DNA from: Podarcis raffonei
Lineage: Eukaryota; Chordata; Lepidosauria; Squamata; Lacertidae
Length of the DNA stretch: 64,000 nt
Assembly: GCF_027172205.1 (NCBI RefSeq)
Contig: NC_070604.1
Coordinates: 63,629,023 to 63,693,022, forward strand
Direction: 5' to 3'
Positions 54,201 through 64,000 of this stretch are shown one piece after another. The position numbers were made by a program, and so were the translations under genes. The notes under the pieces are model-generated. The model was given only the letters and a program-made list of their open reading frames with translations, did no database searches and was not told the origin of the DNA. Within the stretch, counting starts at the first letter, position 1. Each line of letters begins with the position of its first letter.

Positions 54201-57200
54201 ATGTTCCATTCGTAGGGGAAAAGATCACCACAAGGTGGCACCAGTAACACACATTAGATATTCCAAGTCAAGATAAGTCACTTTCTTTTTAGGGCATTTC
54301 CTGTCTGCCCCCTCTAGCTAAAGGTATCTTAAAGTATTTTTAAAAATGGGTTGCATTCTGAAGATCTGCAATCAAAGATATTGTCTAAAGAACTATAATT
54401 ATTTGTAGAGAATCATTTGCATTTATTTAGCCCTGTGAAATATGTAATATTTGCTCATCCGTTGAACTTCCTTCCTTCCTTTAATCAGGAGAGAATGATT
54501 GGGGTTAGTCTGTATTGCACATTCGAAACGACAGATCAGTGTGTCACAGAAATAGCTCATCTTCAACTGGATTATGGCAATCTATAATCCAGCTACTGTC
54601 ATATGTTTTGCCATATGACGGATAGATCATGTTTACTTGCCAGTTTAAGCCAAGCTTGCCATGAAGCATTAGAGTTGAGCCTCTGTCCCAAACTGCACCA
54701 TATAATCAGCAGAGAAGAGGGGGGAAAAGAATGGAGGGTAGAGGAAATGAAAACAAAAAGATACACAAAGAAAGCAATAGTATATGTTAAATCAAGCAGA
54801 TTTGAGAGAAACAGTACAATACAAACAAGGGATCACTTGACATTCACAGAAGGGCCAGAGGCTGACAATTTTACCAAACTTGATTTTGCTGCCAGCAAAG
54901 TTTAGTTTCAGAATTAGTTGACTGCAAAGCAATGAAAGGTGCATATATGAATAATCTATTTTAACTACGTATTACCAGAAACTAAAGTGAATTTCTTTGA
55001 AAAATAAAATAATAATCATTAGCATTACATATTATGTAAGATATATTTAAAACTCTTAAGGGATAATGGATAAAGCAACACAAATAAGGCAATTAAACAA
55101 TACCTGTGAATGGCTGCAAAAAGATCCTCAGTAGTCCTTGGTCTGGTTGGCACTGCCACCACCTCACTGTCTTCTCCATAACTAGGGCTTTGCAGTAAAA
55201 AGCTGTTTGCTGCATCTGATTCAAACCCCTCAGCTAAAATGCAATAAGTAAGAAAATTATGCGGGATTATAAACTCGCAATATCTGAAGAGTTAAGAGTT
55301 AAGTAGCCAACAGGGCAATAAAGACTGTAAATTTCCCTAAAAATACACAACACAGCCATGCTTCTGCCTTTTTACTGATGGCAACAACAAAATTATTTTG
55401 AGTAACTACATTCTGTGAAAAGCTATTTATTTGCTTATAAGGAACATAACACTGACATTTCTGGATTCCCTAATCCCCACCCCATGGCCATCATTATTGT
55501 CGCAGTTTAAAAATCAACACAACAGAGATTTGGTTGAGAAATCCCCCTTGACAATTGTTCCCCTTAAATAAAGAAGGCAGTGCAGATTCTTTACACACCA
55601 TTAGCCCAAGTTCTATTATTTCCCTTAGGCTCTGCATGCATTTGCACCGAGAGAGTTACACTGATGCCAATGCTGCAGCCCTCCCTATCCCCCTCCCAAA
55701 TAGGTCTAGTCACTAAATATACTGGATGAAAATAGAAAACAGACTTACCACTTTCATCCCCTTGAGATGCATGCCCGTCTCCTCTAGAGACACTGTCTCC
55801 AATTCTGTTGGAACTGCTTCGTTCGCACAAGCAAGGCTGCTCCTCCTGCTTGGGCTGCAGCGCAGAAACGCTGACTTCCAGTGTCTCACAGGAGGTGGAA
55901 CCTGCAGCTCCTCCTTCTGGAACCAGGCTGCCAGAGTCCATTTCATAGGAGCAGAGTCCATCTGTAGGATAATCCTCAGCCTGGCTGTACTGTGCAATGG
56001 CAGCATCCCCTGGAGCGATTCTGACTGTTTCACCCACTCCAGCTATTTTTTCTGCTGTAACATCGGGTTGTGGGGGTGGCACAATCAGGAACAGTTTGGG
56101 TTTCTTTGAAACAGGTGGCGGCTTCTTGTTTGGCGATACACCCTGAGGCTTGTGGAGACATCCTGGCTGTCCCTCAAGAGATGAGCTTGCAAGATCAGAG
56201 CAAAAACCCTGTGCTGCTTCTTCAACACTGGCTGGTGGCAAATCACTGGCAAAGGAATTAGCTAGATTGCCTGCATTTCCAGGCATTGTACCACTTGAAA
56301 GTTCATAGTTACCACAGAGTCCTGGGTAAGATCTCTGATTGGGACTGTAAACAAAGGTATTGTCAAAAGCACCATGGGGTTTCACTTCACCTTCTTCCAG
56401 GCTGTCGCAGTGTCCTACTGATACACCTGGTTTTATAGGCAGCTGTCCTGAAAGCACATCAGTTGATTTTTCCTGAGAATTTATGTCAGAAGCAGATTCA
56501 ACTGGCTGTTCAACCTCTGACACCACAGTTTTCTTCACAGACCTCAGCTGTACCATTTGCAGTGCTTGGGTGGTTACTAGAGGCATTGAAGGCCTGGCGG
56601 GATCCTCCTTTTTCAAGGATGCTCTCTTTATTGTACTGTGAGAAGAACCTTCCTTATTATATTTCTTGAAAGAACATGGTGCATTTTTGTATGCACCTTT
56701 TGTGAGTTTAGGGTCCAAGGGGGGTGCTGGTGGAGGAACTGAAGAAGGGACAGGAGGTGGAAGGGGAGGAGATGGAACAGGCGGCGACGAGGGAGAGAAA
56801 TGATCCAACGAAGGGTCTTGCGGTAGGTAATTAAACCATGGGATACTTTGAGAAAACGATATGTTTATAACCGCTTCTGGTGGAGGCGGTGGGAAGTTGG
56901 GAGATCCAGGAGGAGGCGGCAGATCCATAACATCTGATGATGGAGGTGGTGGTGGTGGAAGAAGGTACTCAGAAGAGTCTGGAGACGAAACCAGAGGGAA
57001 GCTTGGGCCAGAGTCAGATTTCTTCACACTCCCACTCCCTTCAGCAGATGTATTAGAAGAAAGGGATGTGGAGGAGGAAGACACTGAAACTGAAGACAGA
57101 AGGGATGACTTTCTTTCAGGCACTTTAGGTTTCATCTTGGGTTTCCCGTTTCCTGTTGACATAGATTTCAGAATGACAGGCACTGGTGTAACTGCTGTGG

Positions 57201-59120
57201 GTGTGTTGGATTGGCTAGAATACCCACTAGATGGTGATGTAACCCTATGTGGCTTTTCTGGAGAAGTGGTCTTTGGTTTGGCCAACCCGCTGGGCACCTG
57301 TGGTGTAGAAGCCCTTGACCCATCGTTAAGGCGACTGACGTTATAATCATTTAGCCTGGGTCCAGCATTAGCCGAATGAACTACTGGGGATTTCAGCTGA
57401 TCCTCCGGCATCCCAGGACAATCGCTGTAGTAGCCCCACTGGTCAGCATACTCTGACCTGATGCTGCTCGTCTCGCTCTGGGAGGATGTGACAGTACAGA
57501 TGGAGTACATGTTCAGGCCTGTTCCAGACATCATGCTGCTACTGGCGCTCACCGAGCTCTGACTACGAGAGCGTAGCACCCAAGGGTCATCATAATCACT
57601 GCAGGGGCTTTGAGATGGTGAGCTGCCATTTTTGCACTTGAGGTTCAACTGTAGGGAGTGTTGGAGGCTAGCAATCAACATGTCATCCAATACCTGCCCA
57701 TTGGACTGAGTTTTCTTCTTGGGGATCCTTCTAAGAGAGTCTGTTCGGGATGGCGGCAGAGGCGGTTTCTTTGCCTTTTTAAAGGATATGCTTCGTGAGA
57801 GGGATTTGTCGCTGTAATTCGACAAGTCTCCCAGAGATTTCTTCTCAGTGCCATCAAACACATTAATGACACTGTGCCTGGGATTTCCAAAGCCGTTATT
57901 GCTATTGCAAGTTTTGCCAGACTTGAGTCCTGAGTCCATGTGCATGGAAGTGTAATAGCCATCATGGTCCACAGAATATAAAGAGCTTGAGTCTTCTTTG
58001 GCAGAGACTCTTTCAAGGCTGCTGGTACTCAAGTTGCTCACAGGCGTGGAGCAGCCTGGAGTGGCACAGTTTAGTTTGTGTAACAACACCTCTTCCTTTC
58101 CAGAGCGCTTCAAACCACAGTGCTCTGTGCTGTTCTGGACCTGGCTCTGTGTTTTGTCAACAGAGTAATTTGATTCACTCCTACTGTCACTGTCCTGAGA
58201 GTGGGCTGGAAAACTGAGATTATTCCTACTGCTGTAGGTCATACTTTGAGGGGCATTTCCCACAGCTCCTGCACCGCTGAGAGAAACTCCTGAATCTGCA
58301 AGACTGAGCACCATTGCAGCATTCGATGAAACAGCAGTGTCTGAGGAACGCGAGTGATGTGTTGAACTGGTCTCGCTCCAGGTCCCACTAGAGGAATGCT
58401 GTTGATCTTTTGTGCCTACCATGCTGTTGACAACAAGATTGTCTCTAGGTTTTGTATATGAAGAAGGGTTGGTGATTTTACTATCCATCGCGCCCGCACT
58501 CTGTGTGGTGTGAATCACAATAACCTCTGAAGAGGATGATAGGGTTGCATTTGGTATAATGCTGGTTGAATACATACTATGTGGAGAGACCATGCATGCT
58601 AGACTTTCTGTTTGGTCACTCTCAGAGCCCTTTACCTCTTGGGACTTTGGCCTTTGAAGCATACCTGTCCTACTGTTGTTCCTCATGTGGTCTATGCTAT
58701 CATCCACTTGCAGTTTGCTTATCTGGTGTGACAGTGCTCCACCTTCTGTTGACTTGGACAGGCTATGTCTACGTTCCAGGAACTGTAGGGACACCCTTGC
58801 CCCAGACCGAGGTAGACTATGAAAACCCAGGTCATCGTTTAGGCGGGAGGCAAACACAACCCCAGCGGAATCACTCATCACAGACATGTTTCCAGAAGAA
58901 CTGGACAACTGTGACATCTGGGCTGCAATTCCTTGACCTTTCTGGGCACGTATTCGCCTCACTGAAGGTGGCACCACTTTGACTTCCTCCGTCTGACAGC
59001 CGGAGTCCTTGGTGTCAGACTGCTGCATGGAAGAGTGATAGCTATCAAGCCTTCCTAGTGTGGAATAGTGGTCAGGGACACATAATGAATGGCCACGGAA
59101 GTCGTTTTTACCAGTGCCAA
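50609..59120 (-). CDS. NHSL1: NHSL1 (Nance-Horan syndrome-like 1), last three coding exons
   Basis: Three minus-strand exons, in transcript order 59120-55749, 55233-55104 and 51260-50609. Their junction phases agree and give 1383 residues plus a stop. NHSL1 is known as a binder of the Scar/WAVE complex (through Abi SH3) that restrains lamellipodia and cell migration. The N-terminal WAVE-homology region is upstream of the window. Seen are HYSTLGRLDSYHSSMQQSDT, the SH3-type site KKPPLPPSRTDSLRR, SPSSGYSSQSNTP, KPKMKPKVPERKSSL, two polyproline clusters, VPTRPRTTEDLFAAIHRSKR and the C-terminal MSAAEMLKNTDPRFQRAK block. Related paralogues NHS and NHSL2 share many motifs; the position beside HEBP2 decides for NHSL1. 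Open frames on the plus strand here are shadows. Confidence 0.94.
52360..52700 (-). mobile_element. Sauria-type tRNA-derived SINE, nearly complete
   Basis: On the minus strand: a tRNA-like head with GCTGTGGGTTAAACCACAG and box-B-like GGTTTGAATCCCCGTGACGG, and a body with AGGTACCGCTCCGGCGGGAA and CACATCACCCGGAAG. The tail is AGAGTCGGTCACGACTGGAC, then CTAATGGTCAGGGGGTCCC and T/A-rich sequence. Flanks agcata on both sides may be a short target duplication. The tail shares AGAGTCGGNCACGACT with the BovB end at 18320-18335. Confidence 0.85.
52715..52790. mobile_element. Hairpin MITE fragment
   Basis: Reads gccctccagatgttggaatc, caattcccattatcc and ggccatgttggatggggga, a worn half of the actcccatcatccc family. 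Confidence 0.45.
52965..53128 (+). mobile_element. tRNA-derived SINE, plus orientation
   Basis: Box-A-like caggtcagtggtagagcac, an anticodon-arm-like ggctttgcatgcaaaaggtt, box-B-like ttccaggtgcaaatc, and then a body ending tctgactctgtgtgaagcgg and cttcctatgttcc. It is the same family as 4278-4460. The tRNA-like part most resembles an alanine-type tRNA (TGC in the loop), a guess. Confidence 0.7.
55104..55233 (-). CDS. NHSL1: NHSL1 penultimate coding exon
   Basis: 130 nt on the minus strand; acceptor ttgcattttag, donor gtattg. Joined to the G ending the large exon it reads AEGFESDAANSFLLQSPSYG, EDSEVVAVPT and RPRTTEDLFAAIH, ending with two bases of Arg. RPRTTEDLFAAIHRSK is a strong NHS-family signature. 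Confidence 0.95.
55749..59120 (-). CDS. NHSL1: NHSL1 giant exon
   Basis: 3372 nt on the minus strand; acceptor ttttaacttccaacag next to 59120, donor gtaagt starting at 55748. The true exon begins 31 codons upstream of the Met at 59028 (GTGKNDFRGHSLCVPDHYST) and ends at DES plus one base. The frame stays open past the donor to 55591, but that part is intron. Serine-rich and largely disordered. Two polyproline clusters lie near 56930-56975 and 56715-56790 (LLPPPPPP, LPPPPGSP, FPPPPPEA, PPLPPPVPSSVPPPAPP), likely profilin/EVH1/SH3 ligands. The SH3-type motif KPPLPPSRTDSLRR is near 57.75 kb. PSNKKPPPVSKKPKLFL-like text near 56.1 kb adds another. Confidence 0.94.
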
Positions 59121-60218
59121 CTGTTGGAAGTTAAAATAAAACAATTATTATACACATCAAGATTTCACATTTAAGCTCCTGTGTTCATTAACAAAACATG
59201 TATCAAAAAGTTGTTTCCTTGGATTTTTCAAATATGCTTCATTGTTTCAAATATAAATAAGAACCTGGGTCTGTTTACATTCAAACTAGGACTACTCTCC
59301 AGTCACGTCACTCAGATAAAAAACAAACAAAACCCCCGATAGACAAGAATAGCTGTTATTACCTAACCAACAGGCTAAAGGCCAACTGGGAACAATCAAT
59401 ACTATCCTACTAGGCTGCCTGCACACTTCACTTTAAATAATAGCAGCTGCAGCTATTGTAGCACTCAGCAGACCATAATTTAAGTCACAAAGTACAGGAA
59501 CTTATTTATGTTACATATATATAATATATTACCCTATCCCCAGTGTGAAAAATGAAGAAAATAAAGAACAAGCAAAGTGTGTCTCAGTCCTTGTTCTTTG
59601 CAAACTATGTCTTGACTGCTGCACCTTCCATTCAAAAGCACCATGGGATTCCAGGAAATTGAAGCAATTCCACACACACTGTTTTTCTATATCATTATCT
59701 ACTTGAATCATGAAATGTTTATTTTTGGGACCTTGCACTATACCACAGGAGAAAAATAAAGTGCTAACAATTGCTTTTTAAAACCACTGACCTCTTTAAA
59801 GGAATAAATTGAAATATATTTAAACACATTAAATGAAGAAATTCTAAAGGCCTGCCCAAGTTTCTAAGAACTATTTCATCTATGTATTAATACTTAGCAT
59901 AGCAACATCTACATTGTTCTTTGAGGAAGAACAAAAGGCAGGGAGAATAGTGTTGCTCACCTACTGAAGCAGTGTCTACTGCCTAATTAGACAATGGCTT
60001 CTGTCTGCGATGCAGGTGGAGGGAGACTAAGCACAAGGCAAGCTACAGACAGAATTGCAAGAGAGTCATCTCACAGCAAATCCAACTCTCATTCTTTCAA
60101 GTTGACCAGTGACAGGAGGAGGACTTGCAAATCTAATATTAAATTAACAAAATTATTTTCAAACTTCCTGTCTTCTGGCTGCCCCTTCCGCAATGGCAAG
60201 TGCTTGCACATCATTCGA

Positions 60219-60620
60219 CCATAGTTAAAGGGTTTGTCCACATTTGAGCATTATTTAGCTGTGAGTCCCCCATTCAAAGCAGTCTACACTCGCCCATATT
60301 TGAATTTTTAGCGCTTCCCTGCCTTCTGATTTGCTGATTTTATAATGCCAATTAACTACTGACAGGCACACTTCCTGTGTGTGTTTTTTTCAAATACTCC
60401 ACATTTTTAAAATGTGGGTTGCTTGAAGTTTTCTGGTTTCATGCAAATCTAAGTGTTATGTCCAAAAGGGGACTTGTGGTTTGTTTTTCCCAAACAAACC
60501 ATGAGCCAAACCATGGCTTAGCTCCCAGTAGCAAAGCAACATTAGGAACGGGGAAGGTGCAAATTGACCAAGATTTTTGTCCTGTGCACCAGCATGCTAT
60601 ACGCTAAATCTTAACTATGG
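60219..60620. repeat. Possible 400-bp element with ccatagttaa / ttaactatgg ends
   Basis: Inverse 10-bp ends at 60219-60228 and 60611-60620. The interior has gtggtttgtttttcccaaac and aaaccatgagccaaaccatg. A reversed relative of that interior is at 18890-18960 (gtggtttgggaaaaacaaac). Ends are short and no target duplication is clear. Confidence 0.35.
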
Positions 60621-61999
60621 TTTAAAATGATGAAAGAACCAGGTCAGTGATATCGGCTGAAGAATGCTCTTATTCCTGCCGAAGAAAACAAGTTATTATA
60701 GAATCATGCCCAAGTACATACAAACAGTTCACGTGGAATGCTGATTTCATCATTGCCAATGGTGAACTGAGAGTCAAACCATGAACCGACATTCTCTTGC
60801 TGTTGTCCATTGCTGAAGGAGATCGGTAGTAGTGAGCTGTCTTTCAAGGAATGTTGTTTGCCACCATTATTTTTATTTTTATTATTACCCCAACAAGCTT
60901 GAAAGTCACTGATTTGAATGCACTTGAGATCACTGCACTGTATACTTAAATATATATCTGCACTGAAATTCTATTAAAATAGCACTTTCTTCTCTCCAAA
61001 TTATGCTACAATGATGTAAAAAAGAGGTGGGGGAAAGTTTGGTATCTGAAATGCTGCAGGTCTGCCATTGAAAAATGCAGCCATTTTGGAATGCTTGCTT
61101 CTGAGCAGCTCTTGCGCGTTTTTTATGGCATGTCAGATAAGGAGCTCCCTTCCCAGAGCCTTTCAATTCTCTTAATTGTTGAATGCAAGTGGACTGTGAA
61201 GAGTAAGGTCATTCTTCCCCATAAAATTTAATAGCTGTTTAAGTCATATTCACTTCTTGTTTTTCTTGGCATACAACAAAACACTGGCATCGGAGAGAAT
61301 GGAGGATGGAGGGAAAGTTAAGGACAATGCCATTTATGAAACATTAACCTGCTTTCAAATAAAATCAAACCTTTACACATGTTTTTGTGCATTTTGCCTG
61401 CTTTTAAAGTTTTCCCAAAAGCATAAACTGAAGCCCTGATTCAGCGAAGTCAGTGTGGTTTTAGCAAGAACTTCAAGGCAGCTAGAATTTGACCTTTAGA
61501 CTTTTTTTTCTACCACAATGGGCTCAAGTGAGAAATTACATTATGTCCCTTCAATGCTGGCAAGCAGCTTGATAATTCTCAAAAGCAGAGTTTTATCAAA
61601 ATGACTATAGGCACAAAGGCCAATAAAGTAAGAAAGAGAGGACTTGTAAGTTATTTATATTGATTGGCATGAGTCAATGTTAGCTGTAACTGAAAATAAA
61701 CACCTTCTCTGGGTGATGTTCTAATGTCATCAGTTTCCTGAATATGATACAAATTCAGATTTTTCCAACAACAAAAGTTGTCAGTCCATAAGTTAAGTTT
61801 CAGTTACTAAATTCCAAGTTATCATTGTAACTACTGCTTAAATATGTACTTAAACTAATGTATTTATTTGTGGCATTTTTTTTCACTACTCGAAGAGACT
61901 CAAAGCACTTTAAAATATATATTGTAGCGTAATGTTTTTCAAAAAGCATTTCTGGCATAAATGGATACTTTTAATATTCTACTCATGTAGAGGTGTTGT

Positions 62000-62180
62000 G
62001 GGCGGGATGTGATTTCTGCGTCACGCAGGGGGTGTTATGCCCCCTGCCCCACTCACCTGGCTGGCGCACCACTCCCACAGGTAAGCGCCCAACCGGGCGG
62101 CTTGTAGGGGGCGTGGTTTGCGGTTTAAGATACCACTGCGCCAGCGATTCCACCTCACTTTTCACCTTCTCGTTGCGAGT
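62000..62180. other. GC- and CpG-rich patch in NHSL1 intron, unidentified
   Basis: About 180 bp with many CG and GGGCG/CGCCC words (gggcgggatgtg, ctgcgtcacgcag, caaccgggcggcttg, ggggcgtggtttgcgg) in an otherwise AT-rich intron. It is too small for a standard CpG island. The minus-strand frame of 84 codons has no recognised motif. It could be a repeat piece, a minor promoter or an enhancer. Confidence 0.4.
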
Positions 62181-63030
62181 CAAACCACAACTGTATGTGA
62201 AATCACGAGAACTTGTCAGGGGAATTATGAGTTTCATATTGACAGATTATGAAACCGGAGATTCATCTCAAATTCTTTAAGAGAAAAATTAAATGCCAAA
62301 TTATGTAAGATATTATTAATTAGGAAAGTATAATAAGATATCTATTGCTGTATGCTAGTGTTGAAGAGCAATCCTCCTCAAGAAGCAACCAAATTGCAAA
62401 CTGCCAGTTTCCCTTCAGTTCTTGGCTGCAATACTGGGCCTTACCCTGCCCTTTAATGCTAGGGCAAGTAGCCCAAATAGTGTTGTGCTCCTTCCATGTT
62501 GAAGGATAGGAAAACACCATGGTAGATATCATTTATTTGTTTTAAATTACAGGATAAAGTCCAACAGTGCAGTCCATAATACCCTCCCAGTACCCTTTAA
62601 AACAAGGAGATAAGTTACACTAGCCAGAAAAACCCAGCACAGAGCTATGATGGTTATATTGCAGACTGTCTCTTCTGAATGTGAGTAAGCAAGCATGCAA
62701 GCACAAGAGAGGGAGCCAAGGGTGGTAGCTGCCAATATAATGGAGTTTGGGGTCAGAAAAAAGACTACTGGGTTCTTCAAATACCAAAGGTCAGGTGGGT
62801 AGAGGTTTTAGAGGAGAAGGAGCAACCAGAGGTTTGCCTGCACTAATTTGTAGGCCAATGGAGCTCACCTACACCAAAGCTACAGAAGGAACACAGGACA
62901 TCACAGCTGGAAAAAATGTATAGGAAGTTCCTTTAAGTCCCACAACCCAATGGAACTGCCCTCAAGTTGCATGCAACTGGCATGACTCCATGCCAAATGA
63001 GGGCAGAATTTCACCGGCACCATTTCACCA

Positions 63031-63846
63031 TTGCAGACACCAATAAAACTTCTAAGACATATGATGAACACTGTAACTTGCACTGTGTGTGGGCTTTTCT
63101 GTATGTCAAGTAATTTCTGCATAGCAATTCAGTATGTCAGCACAAGCCTTCCTAAATGTGGGTTTGTGGTGCCATGGTGTAAAATCAAAGCTTCCATGTT
63201 GGGAGATGGCCACAAATACATGGACTTCAAAACAGCCATGCCACAGCTACTTGAATATGCAAACTAAATGCCTCAAGCCAGGATTACAGGGAGCCTAGAA
63301 TGTCTACTAAGCATTCAAGTGAACAAGCAGGAAGATCATTGTCTCAAGTTGGCTATGAAGAGAATAAAAGCTATCTACACCTTTGTTGTTGTTAGGAAAG
63401 GGAAAAAAATGGAAGTGACAGAATACAAACAAGGCTCTAGCCTAAAAAGGGCCTTAGCTTATGCCCATTACATTCATGTTTGCCAAGAAGGAATGGCTGG
63501 GGATGAAAGTTATTTATGGTTAAGTTCTTTGGTTAAACAAATGACAAACCCAGAAGACCTCAAATATGATGATTGCGTAGTGAATATTTATGTTCCAAAT
63601 ATGGCCTCTCCTATAGCATTTCACAAATGTTTGAGCCATTTGACTGATAAGACTTATGATCAGATGGTAAGTGGGGAAGTTTTTAATGAGATTCTGGAAC
63701 CAATTTTAGACAGCAGTACTCCTAGTAAAATCCAGTCTTCAGTGAAGAATGAAGGAAATGTGAGACTGACGTGCTCAAATTTACCGGTAATTGTAAGATA
63801 TATCTTTAAGACCAAGAGAATAAAAACAACCCTAAAATTCTTATAG
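63031..63846 (+). pseudogene. Unidentified protein-like open stretch, antisense within NHSL1 intron
   Basis: A 192-codon frame (63268-63846) directly preceded in the same frame by a further 78-codon open stretch. The composition looks protein-like, with a balanced mix of charged and hydrophobic residues and no low complexity: MDFKTAMPQLLEYAN, FVVVRKGKKMEVTEYKQG, LKRALAYAHYIHVCQEG, YDDCVVNIYVPNMASP, FNEILEPILDSS. The first part has closely spaced cysteines (CTVCGLFCMSSNFC). No splice sites, poly(A) tail or terminal repeats were seen. I do not recognise the family. A broken intronless copy of a host gene, or a remnant of a mobile element, are both possible. Confidence 0.4.
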
Positions 63847-63906
63847 ATTTTTACTGTCCCAGTACATGATTTCAGAAAATTGCAGCTTTGCATGGCATTC
63901 AGTAAA

Positions 63907-63942
63907 TTCAGTTTGTTTGTTTGTTTGTTTGTTTGTTTGTTT
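63907..63942. repeat. (GTTT)n microsatellite
   Basis: Nine TTTG units about 60 bases after the unidentified open frame. Read on the minus strand it is an AAAC run. Confidence 0.93.
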
Positions 63943-64000
63943 AAAAAGACAGAACTTTAATTTCCAGGTGGGCAAAAGGATCGGTTTAAGCATACACTAT

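Larger units (their letters stand above)
51261..55103 (-). other. NHSL1 intron between its last two coding exons
   Basis: 3.8 kb without an exon. It holds a Sauria-type SINE, a hairpin MITE scrap and a plus-oriented tRNA-derived SINE within about 800 bp (52360-53128). The rest is plain AT-rich sequence. Confidence 0.6.
59121..64000 (-). other. NHSL1 intron upstream of the giant exon (partial)
   Basis: 4.9 kb with no exon of NHSL1 that I can support; the preceding exon must lie beyond 64000. Contains a possible 400-bp inverted-repeat element, a GC-rich patch, an unidentified open frame and a GTTT microsatellite, each listed separately. Confidence 0.55.

Noticed and set aside
55591-55748. Extension of the NHSL1 giant frame past 55749
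   Set aside because: A gtaagt donor begins at 55748, and joining to 55233 gives the conserved NHS-family continuation; the extension is intron.
56861-57346. 161-codon Gly/Asp-rich plus-strand frame
   Set aside because: Antisense of the NHSL1 polyproline region; Gly runs are the complement of Pro codons.

Overview
This is vertebrate nuclear DNA, most likely from a squamate reptile (lizard or snake). The genes are split into short exons with clean GT-AG junctions. The non-coding DNA carries a repeat mix typical of squamates: a BovB LINE tail, tRNA-derived SINEs whose 3' end resembles BovB, CR1/L2-type LINE tails, CORE-SINE/MIR-like copies, and many short hairpin or inverted-repeat DNA transposons (MITEs), several with exact 8-bp target duplications. 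A lizard is my best guess; the species cannot be fixed from this window.

Four host genes are supported, in the order known from human chromosome 6q23-q24. (1) Positions 743-8793, plus strand: the last six exons of ARFGEF3 (BIG3). All junction phases agree, and the gene ends ...GRVYDIIV-stop. (2) Positions 26505-33128, plus: a complete two-exon gene for the small membrane protein SMIM28, with a 6.1-kb intron; its 37-codon first exon was found by hand. (3) Positions 41092-46362, plus: complete HEBP2 (SOUL family, 189 residues, four coding exons), just downstream of the window's only large CpG island (about 39.95-40.87 kb). (4) Positions 50609-59120, minus: the last three coding exons of NHSL1 (1383 residues seen), including the giant proline/serine-rich exon. 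HEBP2 and NHSL1 converge tail to tail.

The rest is non-coding. 8.8-13.8 kb probably includes a long ARFGEF3 3'UTR. 13.8-26.5 kb is repeat-rich intergenic DNA with the BovB copy. 26.6-32.7 kb is the SMIM28 intron with four well-defined MITEs. 34-39.9 kb is intergenic with LINE remnants. 51-64 kb is NHSL1 intron sequence around its exons. The 59.1-64 kb intron also holds two unexplained items: a GC-rich 180-bp patch near 62.0 kb, and a 192-codon open frame at 63.27-63.85 kb that I do not recognise.

The genes do not form a pathway. They are a conserved neighbourhood of unrelated cell-biology genes: secretory-granule trafficking (ARFGEF3), a PPxY-tailed membrane protein (SMIM28), a heme/tetrapyrrole-binding-family protein (HEBP2) and an actin/WAVE regulator (NHSL1). 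I found no virus-derived element with recognisable capsid, polymerase or LTR parts, no CRISPR array and no RNA gene.
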